In this document: one piece after another, positions 15,980 to 23,752 of the stretch
How the letters are laid out: the number at the start of each line of letters is the position of its first letter
Position numbering within the stretch: the first letter of the stretch is position 1
Notes under the pieces: generated by a model
The model's input: only the letters and a program-made list of their open reading frames with translations
Databases searched by the model: none
What the model was told of the DNA's origin: nothing
Made by a program: the position numbers and the translations under genes
Source: JAGIBJ01 sp032119595
GTDB lineage: Bacteria; Actinomycetota; Thermoleophilia; Solirubrobacterales; Solirubrobacteraceae
Direction of reading: 5' to 3'
Assembly (NCBI GenBank): GCA_032119595.1
Contig: JAUMBQ010000001.1
Span: 434,001-498,000, forward strand
DNA length: 64,000 nucleotides

Positions 15980-17701
15980 TCAGCGACCGGGGTCCACGCG
16001 ATGGCCCGCTGTGGGGTCACCGGCTTCGAACGACAGGGCGGCAGCGTCGGCGAGGTAGCCGTGGTCGAAGCTGGGTCGCCCACCTTCGAGCGGAGCGGTG
16101 TTGGCCATGATGCGGTCGATCTGCTCCCGCTCGAGAACTTCGTGCTCGAGGAGTTCGGCGGCGAGGGCGTCGAGTTCGGCGCGGTGACCGGTGAGGATGC
16201 CCCACGCGATGCGGCGCGCCTCGAAGGCAAGTTCGCGGCGCTCTTCGTCGCGAACGCGTTTGGTCGATTCGCTCACGAGGTGGGCGTCGTCGACGGCGCG
16301 CTGGGCGGTCTCGGCTGTGCCCATGGCGTACTCGTAGATCATGGAGTACGTGATCGAGGCGACCTTCTCCAGGTCGCTCGCGGCGCCGGTGGTGATTGAC
16401 CCGAAGACGATCTCTTCGGCGACGCGACCGCCGAGGGCCATTGCCATGTAGTCGACGAGGTCGTCGCGGCTCTTCAGGTAGCGGTCTTCCTCTGGCAGGT
16501 TCAGCACGTAGCCGAGGGCTTTGCCGCGCGGCACGATCGAGATCTTGTGGAGGCGGTTGACGCTTGGGAGGAGCTCGCTGCAGAGTGCGTGGCCGGCCTC
16601 GTGGTAGGCGACGATGCGTTTTTCGGCGGGCTGCAGCACGCGACGCGACTGCACGCCGGCGATCACGCGCTCAAGCGCCTTCTCGAAGTCCTTTTGAACG
16701 ATCTCGTCGCCCTTGCGTCGCGCGCAGAAGATGGCGGCCTCGTTCGCGATGTTCGCGAGGTCCGCACCAGTGAGGCCGCTGGTCTGCTGCGCGACCATCT
16801 GCAGCTCGACGGACGATGCCAACGCCATCTTGCTCGTGTGGACCCGCAGGATCTGCTCGCGGCCCGCAACGTCAGGAGCCGTCACCAGTACCTGGCGGTC
16901 GAACCGGCCCGGCCGCAGCAGCGCAGCGTCGAGGTTCTCCAGCAGGTTCGAGGCGGCGATCACGACGACGTCCTCGCTGCCTTCGAAGCCGTCCATCTCG
17001 ACGAGGAGCTGGTTCAGCGTCTGCTCACGCTCGTTGTTCTGGCCGCCGCTGCCTCGGTGTCCGCCGACGGCATCGATCTCGTCGATGAAGATGATGGCGG
17101 GTGCGTTCTCCCGCGCCTCGCGGAAGAGGCGCCTGATGCGCGCGGCACCGAGGCCGGCGAACATCTCCACGAACGACGAGGCCGACTGGGAGTAGAACTT
17201 CGCGCCCGACTCGTGCGCAACGGCCTTGGCGAGCATGGTCTTGCCGGTGCCTGGGGGCCCGTGGAGCAGCACGCCCCTGGGGAGTTTGGCGCCGAGCTTG
17301 GTGAAGCGGCGAGCGTCCTGGAGGAAGTCGACGACCTCCCTGAGTTCGTCTTTGGCGTCGTCGACGCCCGCGACCTGATCCCAAGTCACCGACTGTTTGG
17401 CGGACGGCTTGATCTTCTTCGGGGCCGTTTTCGGCATCGACTTGAGCGTCTTCCACATGACCCAGACGATCAGGAGGAAGAAGAAGGCCATAAAGGTCGT
17501 GGCCCAGAGATCGAAGAAGTTGCGGATCTCTTCCATGAAGCTGAGGCTGGCGATGGGCTGGAGCTGCACGGAGCCCGGCAGCGCGCCGATCGCCGGGACG
17601 TCCGGGTCGAACACGCGGGGCGTCGCGGTGCCGACGGCCCACGGCTCAAAGAACTGCCTGATGTGCTCGATGTAGGACGCGTCGCTCACTGCTTCGGTCA
17701 T
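15980..17701 (-). CDS. ftsH: FtsH-type ATP-dependent zinc metalloprotease
   Basis: 573 aa. Walker A GPPGTGKT and Walker B IIFIDEID, second region of homology ending LLRPGRFDRQV, pore loop FVEMFAGLGA, zinc site HEAGH and third zinc ligand region SDLEKVASITYSMIYEYAMG are all present. FtsH degrades membrane and short-lived cytoplasmic proteins. Unlike standard FtsH, I see only one convincing membrane segment (residues about 66-84, ATTFMAFFFLLIVWVMW). The preceding 60 residues contain two similar short motifs, YIEHIRQFFEPW and FMEEIRNFFDLW. The protein is also short at the C-terminus. It is probably an accessory FtsH paralogue rather than the sole copy. Confidence 0.88.
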   Translation of the reverse strand: MTEAVSDASYIEHIRQFFEPWAVGTATPRVFDPDVPAIGALPGSVQLQPIASLSFMEEIRNFFDLWATTFMAFFFLLIVWVMWKTLKSMPKTAPKKIKPSAKQSVTWDQVAGVDDAKDELREVVDFLQDARRFTKLGAKLPRGVLLHGPPGTGKTMLAKAVAHESGAKFYSQSASSFVEMFAGLGAARIRRLFREARENAPAIIFIDEIDAVGGHRGSGGQNNEREQTLNQLLVEMDGFEGSEDVVVIAASNLLENLDAALLRPGRFDRQVLVTAPDVAGREQILRVHTSKMALASSVELQMVAQQTSGLTGADLANIANEAAIFCARRKGDEIVQKDFEKALERVIAGVQSRRVLQPAEKRIVAYHEAGHALCSELLPSVNRLHKISIVPRGKALGYVLNLPEEDRYLKSRDDLVDYMAMALGGRVAEEIVFGSITTGAASDLEKVASITYSMIYEYAMGTAETAQRAVDDAHLVSESTKRVRDEERRELAFEARRIAWGILTGHRAELDALAAELLEHEVLEREQIDRIMANTAPLEGGRPSFDHGYLADAAALSFEAGDPTAGHRVDPGR

Positions 17702-17742
17702 CGGCAGCTTCGGCTCAGGCCTGAGGGCGCGGGCGAGGTCGG

Positions 17743-18666
17743 TCAGAGGCGGCGGTCGACCGCGGTGCGCGGTGGAGAATCGCGCCGGCGGCGTTCGATC
17801 AGCGTGGGGACCGGGCGGCGAGGTTTGAGGGCTTCGGTCTTGGCGGCAGCGCTGAGTGTGCCCGCGATGGCGTGGTAGGCACCGCTACTGGCACACATGC
17901 CCATGTGACTGGCGCGGATCTCGACGGCCCGATAGTGCGGAGCCACGCAGGCGCCAGGCCGCACCAGCCCATCGGAGCGGGAGAAGACGGCGGTGCCGCG
18001 GACGTCGGCCGGCAGCGGCGCAGCCAGATCGGGCCAGAAGTCGTGGCAGCAGGTCTGCGCCCGTTCGGGATGCTCCAGCAGGTCCGGGTGTTCGTGGGCC
18101 TCGACGGTGTCGGGCACCGGGTGGCCGGGCGCGCCAACCCAGCAGCTCGTCGCGATCAGTCCAGTCCGGGCGTCCCCCGCACGACTCAGCCACGTGAGAT
18201 TGCGCCGCAGAAGCGGATGGAAATCCGCGATGGTGCCGTGGATCGGGCTGCCGAGCGTGGTAATCGACGCCACGAGGTCCGGCCGCCGCACAGCGATGAC
18301 GTGGGCCAGCATTCCACCGCGAGACTGTCCGACGAGGTGGGCGCGGCGCCCGTCGATCGAAACCGCCTGCTCGAGCTTGAGGGTCAGCTTGGCCACGATC
18401 CGCTCCGAGCACTGCACGTTGGAGCGGATCCCACTGCTGAGCGGGACATATCCGACGCGCGAGAGCCAGCCACGCATCGGGCGCAGGGTCTCGTCACCGA
18501 CGAAGAGCCCGGGAATCGCGAGCACCCGCTGCCCGTCCCCACGACCGACCCCAGCTCCGCGCCAGATATCGGAGCGCACCAGCGAGCCGAGCTCGAGGGG
18601 GATACGGATTTCGCCGAGGATGTTCACGCGTTTTCGATCCGCCGGAAGTTGGGGCGGACTAATCAC
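17743..18666 (-). CDS. Alpha/beta-fold lipase/esterase
   Basis: 307 aa. Nucleophile motif LVGQSRGGMLAHV, acid candidate in FSRSDGLV and His in ASHMGMC; the C-terminal 30 residues are basic and disordered. The general plan (find a lipid-like acyl substrate, LVGQSxGG elbow) resembles triacylglycerol lipases and PGAP1-like hydrolases. No signal peptide is seen, so it is probably cytoplasmic. It diverges from the TetR gene at 18831 across 164 bp, so that regulator may control it. Start codon is uncertain because several in-frame codons lie near the N-terminus. Confidence 0.7.
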   Translation of the reverse strand: MISPPQLPADRKRVNILGEIRIPLELGSLVRSDIWRGAGVGRGDGQRVLAIPGLFVGDETLRPMRGWLSRVGYVPLSSGIRSNVQCSERIVAKLTLKLEQAVSIDGRRAHLVGQSRGGMLAHVIAVRRPDLVASITTLGSPIHGTIADFHPLLRRNLTWLSRAGDARTGLIATSCWVGAPGHPVPDTVEAHEHPDLLEHPERAQTCCHDFWPDLAAPLPADVRGTAVFSRSDGLVRPGACVAPHYRAVEIRASHMGMCASSGAYHAIAGTLSAAAKTEALKPRRPVPTLIERRRRDSPPRTAVDRRL

Positions 18667-18830
18667 TGTAGGCCAGGGAGGGTTGGCTTCTCGTCACTTG
18701 ATCGATCGCGGCGCATCGGCCGTACCCCCGGCCAGACGCACCCGAAATGGACGCGCGCGTCCAACGACGGTTGGCGCAACTAAACGCTTAGCAACTGTGT
18801 CGGCTCCCCAAGCACCCGACTTACGGTTGA

Positions 18831-19475
18831 ATGGAGCCCGTGAACGACGGCTCTCCCCCGGACCCGCCACTCCCCGGACGAGGTCGTGGCCGCCCATCGA
18901 CCCTCGATCGCACGGCCACGCTCGACGCCGCTTGGCGCGTCATCGCCGAGCGCGGCGTGGACCGCACGCGCTACACCGACGTCGCTCGCGAGAGCGGCAC
19001 GCCGGTCAGCACGCTGCAGAATGCCTTCGGCTCCCTGCAGTCGCTGCTCGTAGCCGCCGTCGAATACGCCAGCCAGCGCGACGACCAGTTCCTCGACACG
19101 ATTCCGACCCGCGAGGAGGCCACGGCGACCGCCCGGCTCGAGGTCTTCGCCGGCGGATCCCTCGGCTACGGATTCGGTGCCGAGGCGTACCTGGTCTGGC
19201 TCGAACTCTGGCGGGCCGCAGCGCGTGACAGCGAACTGTCCGAGCACGCGCACACCGCCTACGACCGCTGGTGGGAGATCGCGCAGTCGATCGTGGAACA
19301 AGGCCAGGAGGAGGGCAGCTTCACGACCGCCCTTCCGGCACGCGACCTCGCCATCGCGCTCGTCGCGGTGCTCGACGGCCTCGCGCTCGCACTCCTGCTC
19401 CCAGCGACGCGTCGTGATCCCGAGTTGGCTGATCGCATTGCGCTGACGAGCATCAAGCAGCTCCTCACCCCCTGA
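18831..19475 (+). CDS. TetR-family transcriptional regulator
   Basis: 214 aa. The helix-turn-helix domain is in residues about 24-70 (TLDAAWRVIAERGVDRTRYTDVAR, then GTPVSTLQNAFGS). The ligand domain has no recognisable specificity. It is closely similar to the next gene at 19799 in the DNA-binding half, sharing the RGxDRTRYxDVA and TLQxAFGSLQ motifs, so the two are tandem duplicates. The divergent lipase is a candidate target. Confidence 0.88.
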   Translation: MEPVNDGSPPDPPLPGRGRGRPSTLDRTATLDAAWRVIAERGVDRTRYTDVARESGTPVSTLQNAFGSLQSLLVAAVEYASQRDDQFLDTIPTREEATATARLEVFAGGSLGYGFGAEAYLVWLELWRAAARDSELSEHAHTAYDRWWEIAQSIVEQGQEEGSFTTALPARDLAIALVAVLDGLALALLLPATRRDPELADRIALTSIKQLLTP

Positions 19476-19798
19476 ACCGACGGCGCGAGCTGTTCACCGT
19501 GCCAGGTCCGGGACGGGCGACGCATGGCCCGTGTCATGCCGCCGTGAAACGGCCGTGAACGTCCGGACATTTGTCGTATCGCCGTACGCCAAAGGTGATA
19601 CTTTGCGCACGAAGCACTGAGCGGAACGCCCAGGCTGACAGCGCGAGACCTTTGACGTTGGGGGACGTCACCGAGTCCGCAATGCTCACGAGGGCCGTCA
19701 CGGGAAGACCGAGACGGCCTTCGTCGTTCTGCGGGACCTTCCACCCGTCGCTGGCGGCTCTTCCGCTCGCTTCGCTCCGCACCCTGGGAAGGAATCCC
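19476..19798. other. Intergenic region with two small inverted repeats
   Basis: 323 bp between the two TetR genes without a credible gene. It contains CGTATCGCCGTACG (19575-19588, CGTA/TACG arms) and CAAAG-GTGATA-CTTTG (19590-19605), both plausible regulator sites. A variant of the first (CGTATCGGCGTAC) occurs at 48074-48086 before another TetR gene. The end carries a strong AAGGA ribosome site for the GTG at 19799. Confidence 0.4.
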
Positions 19799-20755
19799 GT
19801 GGGAACGGTTCCGTACTGGCCTCCCGAGTGGGAACATGGGCCGGTGACCTCCGGACACGACTCCGGGGAGCGTTCCGTTTCCGAGCCGCGCAAACGCCGG
19901 CTCGGGCGCCCTCCGACTCTCGACCGCGACGCCGCCTTGCGCGCGGCCCGCGACGTGATCGCCCAGCGCGGCTTTGATCGGACCCGGTACGCCGACGTCG
20001 CCGAAGCCGCCGCGGTGCCGGTGACCACCCTCCAGCACGCCTTCGGCTCGCTCCAAGCAATGCTGCTGGAATCCGTCCAGCGGTCCACCGCCAGCGAGAT
20101 CGCGGTCCTGCGTGACCTCTCTCAGGGGGTCGAGCTTTCACCGTGGGAGCGCCTGGCCGAGTTCGTCACCGGCGCCGTCGGAAGTCAGGACCATCCGGAT
20201 ACCTGGGCGGTCTGGCTGGAGCTGTGGCGGCTCGCCGGTCGTGATCCCGAGATCGGCGCCCACGCTGGAGTCGTCTACGCGCAATGGTGGGACTACGTCG
20301 CCGAGCTCATCTCGCTCGGCGTCGACGCCGGGCAGTTCACGAGCCCTATCACCGAGCGCCCCTACGACGCCGCCCAAGCCGCTGTCGCGGTGGTCGACGG
20401 GCTCGCCGCGGCACTCGTGGTCCGCGCCGACGGCCCGGACCACGACCGCGTGCTTGACGTTTCGCTTCAGGGCATTGCCGCGCTACTCGGCTACGAGCGC
20501 GACGACGTCGTCCCGGTCCCCGCGCTCGCGATCTCGGTGAAGCAGGGCGCAAGCGACGACGACATCACGGTCGACGGACCCGTTCCTCCGGCCGAACCGA
20601 TCAGTGCCGAGGGGCCACTCCCGGACCTGCCGGTCGGGCGGGAGGCGAACCTCCCGCCCGGGTCGTTACGGCTTGGGGGTGAGGTTCAGCAGGATCGCGT
20701 TGCCCTTGCCGGCCGTCAGCGGCGAGATGATGCCGGTCAGCGCACCGCAACCTGA
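19799..20755 (+). CDS. TetR-family transcriptional regulator with C-terminal extension
   Basis: 318 aa from a GTG preceded by GGAAGGAATCCC; a later GTG at 19844 is the alternative. Helix-turn-helix in residues about 40-90 (RDVIAQRGFDRTRYADVAEAA, TTLQHAFGSLQ). The normal TetR fold ends near residue 240 (ALLGYERDD). The frame then runs about 75 residues further, through a perfect terminator hairpin (20635-20660) and 90 bp into the converging gene's 3' end. That tail is low-complexity and has no expected homology. It is a tandem paralogue of the gene at 18831. Confidence 0.8.
   Translation: MGTVPYWPPEWEHGPVTSGHDSGERSVSEPRKRRLGRPPTLDRDAALRAARDVIAQRGFDRTRYADVAEAAAVPVTTLQHAFGSLQAMLLESVQRSTASEIAVLRDLSQGVELSPWERLAEFVTGAVGSQDHPDTWAVWLELWRLAGRDPEIGAHAGVVYAQWWDYVAELISLGVDAGQFTSPITERPYDAAQAAVAVVDGLAAALVVRADGPDHDRVLDVSLQGIAALLGYERDDVVPVPALAISVKQGASDDDITVDGPVPPAEPISAEGPLPDLPVGREANLPPGSLRLGGEVQQDRVALAGRQRRDDAGQRTAT
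20635..20660. terminator. Perfect 11-bp terminator hairpin
   Basis: CGGGCGGGAGG-CGAA-CCTCCCGCCCG, an 11-bp stem with a 4-nt loop. It sits 5 bp after the stop of the leftward secreted-protein gene and inside the apparent C-terminal extension of the TetR frame. It could terminate transcription from both directions. Confidence 0.75.
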
Positions 20756-23500
20756 GAGGTCGCTGATCGAGAACGTGCCGGCGATCGGTCCGCCCTGAAG
20801 CGGGAAGAACGTCGGCTGTGTGGACTGCAGCGCGATGTTTGAGGTCTGCTTGGCCTGGCAGCTCGCGCCGCCACCGATCTCGATGCCGAACAGCGACACC
20901 TTCGGCAACTTGATCCGCACCTTCGCGTTCGCCTTCAACACACCGTTCTTGAGCTGACCAGTGACCTGCTCGGTCGGCACGATCAACACCTGCGCAGTCA
21001 CCGGCAAGAACCCGAGGGCCGTGAGGTTGCCCGACGTCTTGTTCAACGCCAGGTCCGCCTTGAAGCAGCCCGACGGCACGCCCAGCTTCGCCGCAATAGA
21101 ACCAGTCAACGGCAACGAACCCTTGACCAACGTCTTCAGCGTCGCGGAGCCCGCCAGCGAATACGCGTAAGCAATCTGCGTCGACTCCTGAAAGACCGTC
21201 GCACAGAGCACCGGCGTGAGGACCGGAGTCGGCGTCGGTGTGGGCGTCCGCGTCGGCGTGGGCGACGGAGTCGGCGTGGGCGACGGAGTCGGCGTGGGCG
21301 ACGGAGTCGGCGTGGGCGACGGAGTCGGCGTGGGCGACGGAGTCGGCGTTCCGACCGGCGTCGGAGTCGGCGTCGGCGTCGGCGTCGGAGTCGGAGTGGC
21401 CACGGGCGTCGGGGACGGCACCGGCGTTCCGACCGGCGTCGGGGACGGCACGCGAGTCGGCGTCGGCGTTGGCGAGGGCGTCGGCGTTCCGATCGGCGTC
21501 GGCGTCCCCACGGTCACCAGCGTCATGAGGATCTTGTCCTGCGTCGTCGGCGCGTATTTGCAGGGGACCGCGAACGTGGCGGGATCTTCGTCCTCGTTGA
21601 AGGTGTCGAGATCCTGAGCGTAGGTGCCGTCCGGCAGCTTGGCCTTCAGGAGCAGGGCGATCGAGTCAACCGAGATCGTCGCCGTGCCCGGGTTTTTGAC
21701 CGTGATGCGCGGTGTCTTCCCGAACGCGTTGAGAATCAGGTTGCCGGAACCATCCGCAGCAGCCACGGCAGGCTGGTTCGGGATGGAGATCGGCACGGTG
21801 AGCACGAGCGGCGCAACGCCCGGCATCGTGACCGTGGAGACCGTGTTCGCAACGCCCTCAATCGACGTCGCGCCGATGATGTCCAGCGCGCTCAGCGTGG
21901 CGGGACTCGCCGTCGCAACAGCGTTGATCTCGAACGCCGGAAGAAGCACACCCCCGGTGTACGTCGCGGGGATGTTGTGGTTGATACCCACCGTTAGCTG
22001 CTGCGCACCAACGAACGGGTACACGCAGCTATAGGTCAGCGTTTTCCTGAAGGACGTCGGCGTCGGCGTCGGCGAGGGCGTCGGCGTCGGCACGGGCGTC
22101 GGCGTCGGCACGGGCGTCGGCGTCGGCAAGGGCGTCGGCGTCAGGTCGGGCGTGGCGGTCGGCGTTGGCGTGGGCGGCGGTACGGGCGTCGGCGTCGGCG
22201 TCGGGGTCGGCGTAGGAACCGGTGGGGGCACGACCTCCGGCCGGAGGACCTTCTCCTGATCAAACAGCGGGTACTTGCAGGGGATCGCGAAGGTGTCCGG
22301 GTTTTGGTCGGCGTCGATCATGTCGAGGTCGCGGGCAAAACTGCCGTCCGGGAGGCGGGCAGAGAGCAACAGCTCGAGGGAGTCGACCAACACCGACGCA
22401 CTGGCCGGGTTGTCGATGAGGTGCCTGGGGATCGTGCCGAAGGCGTCGAGATCGACGGCGCCGTCGGGCTGCGTGGCTGCGGACTGCCGCGGGATCGCGA
22501 GCGAGGCCGGCGACTGGATGTTCTGTCCCTCGGCCAGCGTGGTCGTCGCGAGGTTGGCCGCGCCCTCGAGTTCGCTAGCCCCCATGATCTCCCACGCCGC
22601 GGCGACGCTTGGGTTCCCAACGACAGACGCTTCTACGTGGAACACGGCCGGCGCGGGGGTTGCTGTGTACGAGACGTTGTGCCGGAGAACGAGGTCCACC
22701 CGCTGCTTGCCAACGAACGGATAGTCGCAGGTGTACTGAAGCGTCTTGCTATACGGCAGCGCCGGTGCCGGTCCGGGGTCGGGCGTCGGCGAAGGTGCCG
22801 GCGTTGGCGTGCGCGTTGGTGTCGGCGTCGGCGCGGGCGTTGGCGTCGGCGCGGGCGTCGGTGTCGGCGCAGATTGGGGCCAGAGGACCGTGTTCTGGTT
22901 AAGCGGCGCGTACTTGCACCCGACGGCGAACGTGTTGGGGTCCTCGTCCTCGTTGACGGTGTCAAGATCCCAGCCGAAAGAACCATCTGGAAGACGCGCG
23001 GTGAGCAGCATAGACATCGAGTCCACCGAGACCGACACAGTCCCCGCCGGCGCGCCCACAACCTTCGCCGACGTGCTGAGGAGCAGCCCGCCGTTCGGCT
23101 GCGGAACAACCGCCCCGTCCGCGATCGGGATCATCACGCGCTGGGTTGTGTTGACCCCGGGCCCCTGGAAGCGAAGGACCGTGTCAATAAAGCCTTCCAG
23201 CGCGACGGCGCCGATGATGTCCATCGCCCCGAGCGCGGAGGCGTTGGCGTTGATCCTGGCCGACAGGTTGAATGGCGGAACCGCTCCGCTCACCACCGTC
23301 CCGGCGGGCGTCAGTTCAAAGTCGGCCGTCACCGGCTGCGACCCCACAAACGGGTAGATGCAGCTATAGGACAGCGTTTTGGACGCCGCTTGCGCCGGTG
23401 TCGCTACTGCGCCGAGCGCAAGGAGCGCCGACGCTCCAGCAAGCACGCGCCGACGAGCGCGACCGAGCGTCGGCTGGGTGGAGTTCTGACGTTCCCGCAT
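20666..23500 (-). CDS. Large secreted protein, three DUF6801-like repeats with Pro-Thr linkers (paralogue 1)
   Basis: 944 aa with a Sec signal peptide ending AQA near residue 38. Three domains of about 155 residues each start with a KTLxYxCxYPFVGxQ motif and end with DTFAVxCKYxP, with one Cys at each end likely to form a disulfide. They are separated by long (Pro-Thr)n linkers. A C-terminal domain of about 160 residues starts at CATVFQESTQ and ends GKGNAILLNLTPKP. The repeat pattern resembles DUF6801 of actinobacterial surface proteins; that name is from memory. No LPXTG or membrane anchor is seen. Function unknown; a cell-surface or extracellular matrix role is likely. Two paralogues follow downstream on the same strand. 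Confidence 0.75.
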   Translation of the reverse strand: MRERQNSTQPTLGRARRRVLAGASALLALGAVATPAQAASKTLSYSCIYPFVGSQPVTADFELTPAGTVVSGAVPPFNLSARINANASALGAMDIIGAVALEGFIDTVLRFQGPGVNTTQRVMIPIADGAVVPQPNGGLLLSTSAKVVGAPAGTVSVSVDSMSMLLTARLPDGSFGWDLDTVNEDEDPNTFAVGCKYAPLNQNTVLWPQSAPTPTPAPTPTPAPTPTPTRTPTPAPSPTPDPGPAPALPYSKTLQYTCDYPFVGKQRVDLVLRHNVSYTATPAPAVFHVEASVVGNPSVAAAWEIMGASELEGAANLATTTLAEGQNIQSPASLAIPRQSAATQPDGAVDLDAFGTIPRHLIDNPASASVLVDSLELLLSARLPDGSFARDLDMIDADQNPDTFAIPCKYPLFDQEKVLRPEVVPPPVPTPTPTPTPTPVPPPTPTPTATPDLTPTPLPTPTPVPTPTPVPTPTPSPTPTPTSFRKTLTYSCVYPFVGAQQLTVGINHNIPATYTGGVLLPAFEINAVATASPATLSALDIIGATSIEGVANTVSTVTMPGVAPLVLTVPISIPNQPAVAAADGSGNLILNAFGKTPRITVKNPGTATISVDSIALLLKAKLPDGTYAQDLDTFNEDEDPATFAVPCKYAPTTQDKILMTLVTVGTPTPIGTPTPSPTPTPTRVPSPTPVGTPVPSPTPVATPTPTPTPTPTPTPVGTPTPSPTPTPSPTPTPSPTPTPSPTPTPSPTPTRTPTPTPTPVLTPVLCATVFQESTQIAYAYSLAGSATLKTLVKGSLPLTGSIAAKLGVPSGCFKADLALNKTSGNLTALGFLPVTAQVLIVPTEQVTGQLKNGVLKANAKVRIKLPKVSLFGIEIGGGASCQAKQTSNIALQSTQPTFFPLQGGPIAGTFSISDLSGCGALTGIISPLTAGKGNAILLNLTPKP
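21216..21510. repeat. Hexanucleotide-type repeat encoding Pro-Thr linker (longest)
   Basis: About 295 bp of near-tandem GGCGTCGGCGTG/GGCGACGGAGTC units, translating to (TPTPSP)n on the minus strand. Equivalent shorter tracts lie at about 22055-22230, 22770-22870, 24300-24530, 25060-25290, 25820-25940 and 27415-27545. Such tracts are prone to length change by replication slippage and to assembly collapse. Confidence 0.85.
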
Positions 23501-23578
23501 GGGATTCCTTGGGGCCTCGTGGGACAGGGCTGCGACGGAGCCCAGTGAAGACGCCTTGAGAGCAGCGTCATCACCTGG

Positions 23579-23592
23579 ACTCCCGAGGGAGT
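23579..23592 (-). promoter_or_regulatory. Conserved 5' hairpin of paralogue 1 transcript
   Basis: ACTCCCTCGGGAGT (minus strand), a palindrome 9 nt after the -10 box, so near the predicted mRNA 5' end. The same CTCCCTCGGGAG core is at 26676-26689 and 28288-28300 before the two paralogues. The two larger genes also share most of the following leader, down to GTCCCACGAGGCCCC and the AAGGAATCCC ribosome site. Confidence 0.55.
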
Positions 23593-23601
23593 CGACACCT
23601 C

Positions 23602-23630
23602 AAACTAACCCGAAACGGACCGGCGCACAA
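23602..23630 (-). promoter_or_regulatory. Promoter of paralogue 1
   Basis: On the minus strand TTGTGC, 17 nt, TAGTTT. The equivalent TTGCGC-17-TAGGTT (26727-26699) precedes paralogue 2 and TTGCCA-17-TACGTT (28340-28312) precedes paralogue 3. Spacing is identical in all three and the -10 fits the actinobacterial TANNNT pattern. Confidence 0.6.
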
Positions 23631-23680
23631 GGCTTCTTGTCGACCGTCAGACCCGCAAGATTCGCCGCGCGACCAGCTCA

Positions 23681-23747
23681 AGCACCCCGTCACGCTCGCG
23701 GGTGACGGGGTGCTCTCAGCGAGGTCGGCGAAGCATCGCCGACCTCG
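23681..23747 (-). terminator. Two tandem hairpins after paralogue 2
   Basis: First stem AGCACCCCGTCAC (23681-23693) with GTGACGGGGTGCT (23702-23714), 13 bp. Second stem CGAGGTCGGCGA (23720-23731) with TCGCCGACCTCG (23736-23747), 12 bp. They lie between the stop at 23753 and the promoter of paralogue 1, insulating the two genes. Confidence 0.7.
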
Positions 23748-23752
23748 TCGAC

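Noticed and set aside
22304..23548. Plus-strand frames in the Pro-Thr linker regions (Val-Gly repeats)
   Set aside because: They are the reverse reading of the (Pro-Thr)n coding tracts; the minus strand has signal peptide, ribosome site and promoter.
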